DNA of 13,584 nt, taken from contig PXES01000290.1 of the NCBI GenBank assembly GCA_003564655.1, forward strand, positions 1 through 13,584, written 5' to 3'. This document shows, one piece after another, positions 13,007-13,584 of this stretch (positions are counted from its first letter, which is position 1; every line of letters begins with the position of its first letter). The DNA comes from Paracoccaceae bacterium (GTDB lineage: Bacteria > Pseudomonadota > Alphaproteobacteria > Rhodobacterales > Rhodobacteraceae). Under the pieces are notes generated by a model, which was given only the letters and a program-made list of their open reading frames with translations, did no database searches and was not told the DNA's origin. A program made the translations under genes and the position numbers.

Positions 13007-13584
13007 TCAGCGTTCCGCGCTGTCGACATAAGAGCGGTAGATGATTCGGGCGTAGTTCCCGTCCAGAACCATGTCGCGCCGGACCAGCCCCGAAATTTCG
13101 GTGACAGTGCGACGGTTGGCGCGCTCCTTGCCTTCGGTCACGATCAGCGGCTGGGTCTCGCCACGTGAGACGACGGCCTCGATACTGCGCCGCGGCACAC
13201 CCAGCGAGACCAGATGGCGCATCACTGCATTGGCACGCCGTTGGCCGAGCTGCTGGTTGTAGGCTGCACTTCCGACCAGGTCCGTATGGCCATAGATGGT
13301 GAAGCGCAGTTCCGGGAATTGCCGCATCCAGTGCGCCTGATGGCGCAGGATGGTCCGGGCTTCTGCATCCAGCGTCGCACTGTCAAAGGCGAAGTTCACC
13401 ATCGACGGCACCTCGGCGTGGAAGCGCCGCGTCATGATTTCGGCAAGGTTGATCTGGCCCGTATGCACCAGATGATTGGTCATCGTCGGGTTGCCGAAGC
13501 CACCTTCGTCAATCACCGCCCCGGCCTCGCGGTTGTAACTCGAGGACGGGTCGGTGCAGGCAGACAGGCCCAGACCGGCAGCCC
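13007..13584 (-). CDS. OmpA-family peptidoglycan-binding lipoprotein, 5' end outside window
   Basis: About 192 residues are visible. The frame is open to the window edge; the first complete codon is at 13582, reading AAGLGLSACTDPSSSYNREA. LSAC is a lipobox, so only the first part of the signal peptide is missing. A shorter start at GTG 13516 would lose it and is not favoured. The C-terminal OmpA domain runs from VNFAFDSATLD through LRFTIYGHTDLVGSAAYNQQ and LGQRRANAVMRHLVSLGV to VSRGETQPL. The Asp of GHTD and the Arg of GQRRA are the residues that bind diaminopimelate of peptidoglycan in this family. Rhodobacterales Tad loci usually carry such a gene between the secretin and cpaE, where it may anchor the outer-membrane part of the machine (inference). 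A terminator-like hairpin follows it. Confidence 0.9.
   Translation of the reverse strand, partial: AAGLGLSACTDPSSSYNREAGAVIDEGGFGNPTMTNHLVHTGQINLAEIMTRRFHAEVPSMVNFAFDSATLDAEARTILRHQAHWMRQFPELRFTIYGHTDLVGSAAYNQQLGQRRANAVMRHLVSLGVPRRSIEAVVSRGETQPLIVTEGKERANRRTVTEISGLVRRDMVLDGNYARIIYRSYVDSAER

Noticed and set aside
1..13584. CRISPR arrays, insertion sequences, tRNA or rRNA genes, phage genes
   Set aside because: No regularly spaced repeats, transposase motifs, terminal inverted repeats, or tRNA cloverleaf sequences were recognised on either strand.

Overview
The window is about 13.6 kb of GC-rich alphaproteobacterial chromosome, most likely from the Rhodobacterales (Roseobacter/Rhodobacter group). 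That placement rests on high GC, the YdcH-purE-purK order, the trxB gene divergent from an Lrp-type regulator, and a complete-looking Tad (Flp pilus) block ending in a MoxR-like AAA ATPase. It comes from family recognition by eye, not from a database search. No tRNA, rRNA, insertion sequence, phage gene or CRISPR array was seen.

Left part (1-4700, housekeeping and small accessory genes). The tail of a DUF465/YdcH protein precedes purE-purK (+), which overlap by 8 nt and carry out the two-step bacterial carboxylation of AIR in purine synthesis. A very strong GC hairpin with a quadruplex-type G-rich loop separates purK from a convergent secreted alpha/beta hydrolase (-). That gene is divergent from a Nudix hydrolase (+) across a 48-bp gap holding a perfect 12-bp palindrome. 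The Nudix gene runs tail-to-tail into trxB (-) with a 4-nt overlap of stop codons. trxB is divergent from an Lrp/AsnC regulator (+); their 193-bp spacer carries two copies of a CGGCA-n-TGCCGACA dyad and a separate imperfect palindrome over the regulator's putative -10.

Right part (4708-13584, all on the minus strand, read right to left): the Tad/Flp pilus assembly locus. In transcription order it holds an OmpA-family lipoprotein (5' end outside the window), cpaE/tadZ (ATPase-like positioning protein), cpaF/tadA (secretion motor ATPase), tadB and tadC (inner-membrane platform), two TPR lipoproteins (the second is tadD-like), a tadV/cpaA prepilin peptidase and an AAA ATPase. Several junctions are GTGA overlaps, which suggests translational coupling. 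Pilin (flp), secretin (cpaC/rcpA) and cpaB/rcpC are not in the window and presumably lie beyond base 13584. The only large gap, 298 bp between ompA and cpaE, holds a likely terminator and a TATAAT box, so the cluster is probably at least two transcription units.

Most of the window is ordinary. The items most worth a second look are the paired G-quadruplex motifs in the purK terminator; a G9 run at the end of tadD, where a one-base shift would fuse TadD in frame to the prepilin peptidase; the degenerate Walker A of CpaE; the poorly characterised AAA ATPase that closes the Tad operon; and the repeated dyads between trxB and the Lrp gene. I did not find a wholly new system.
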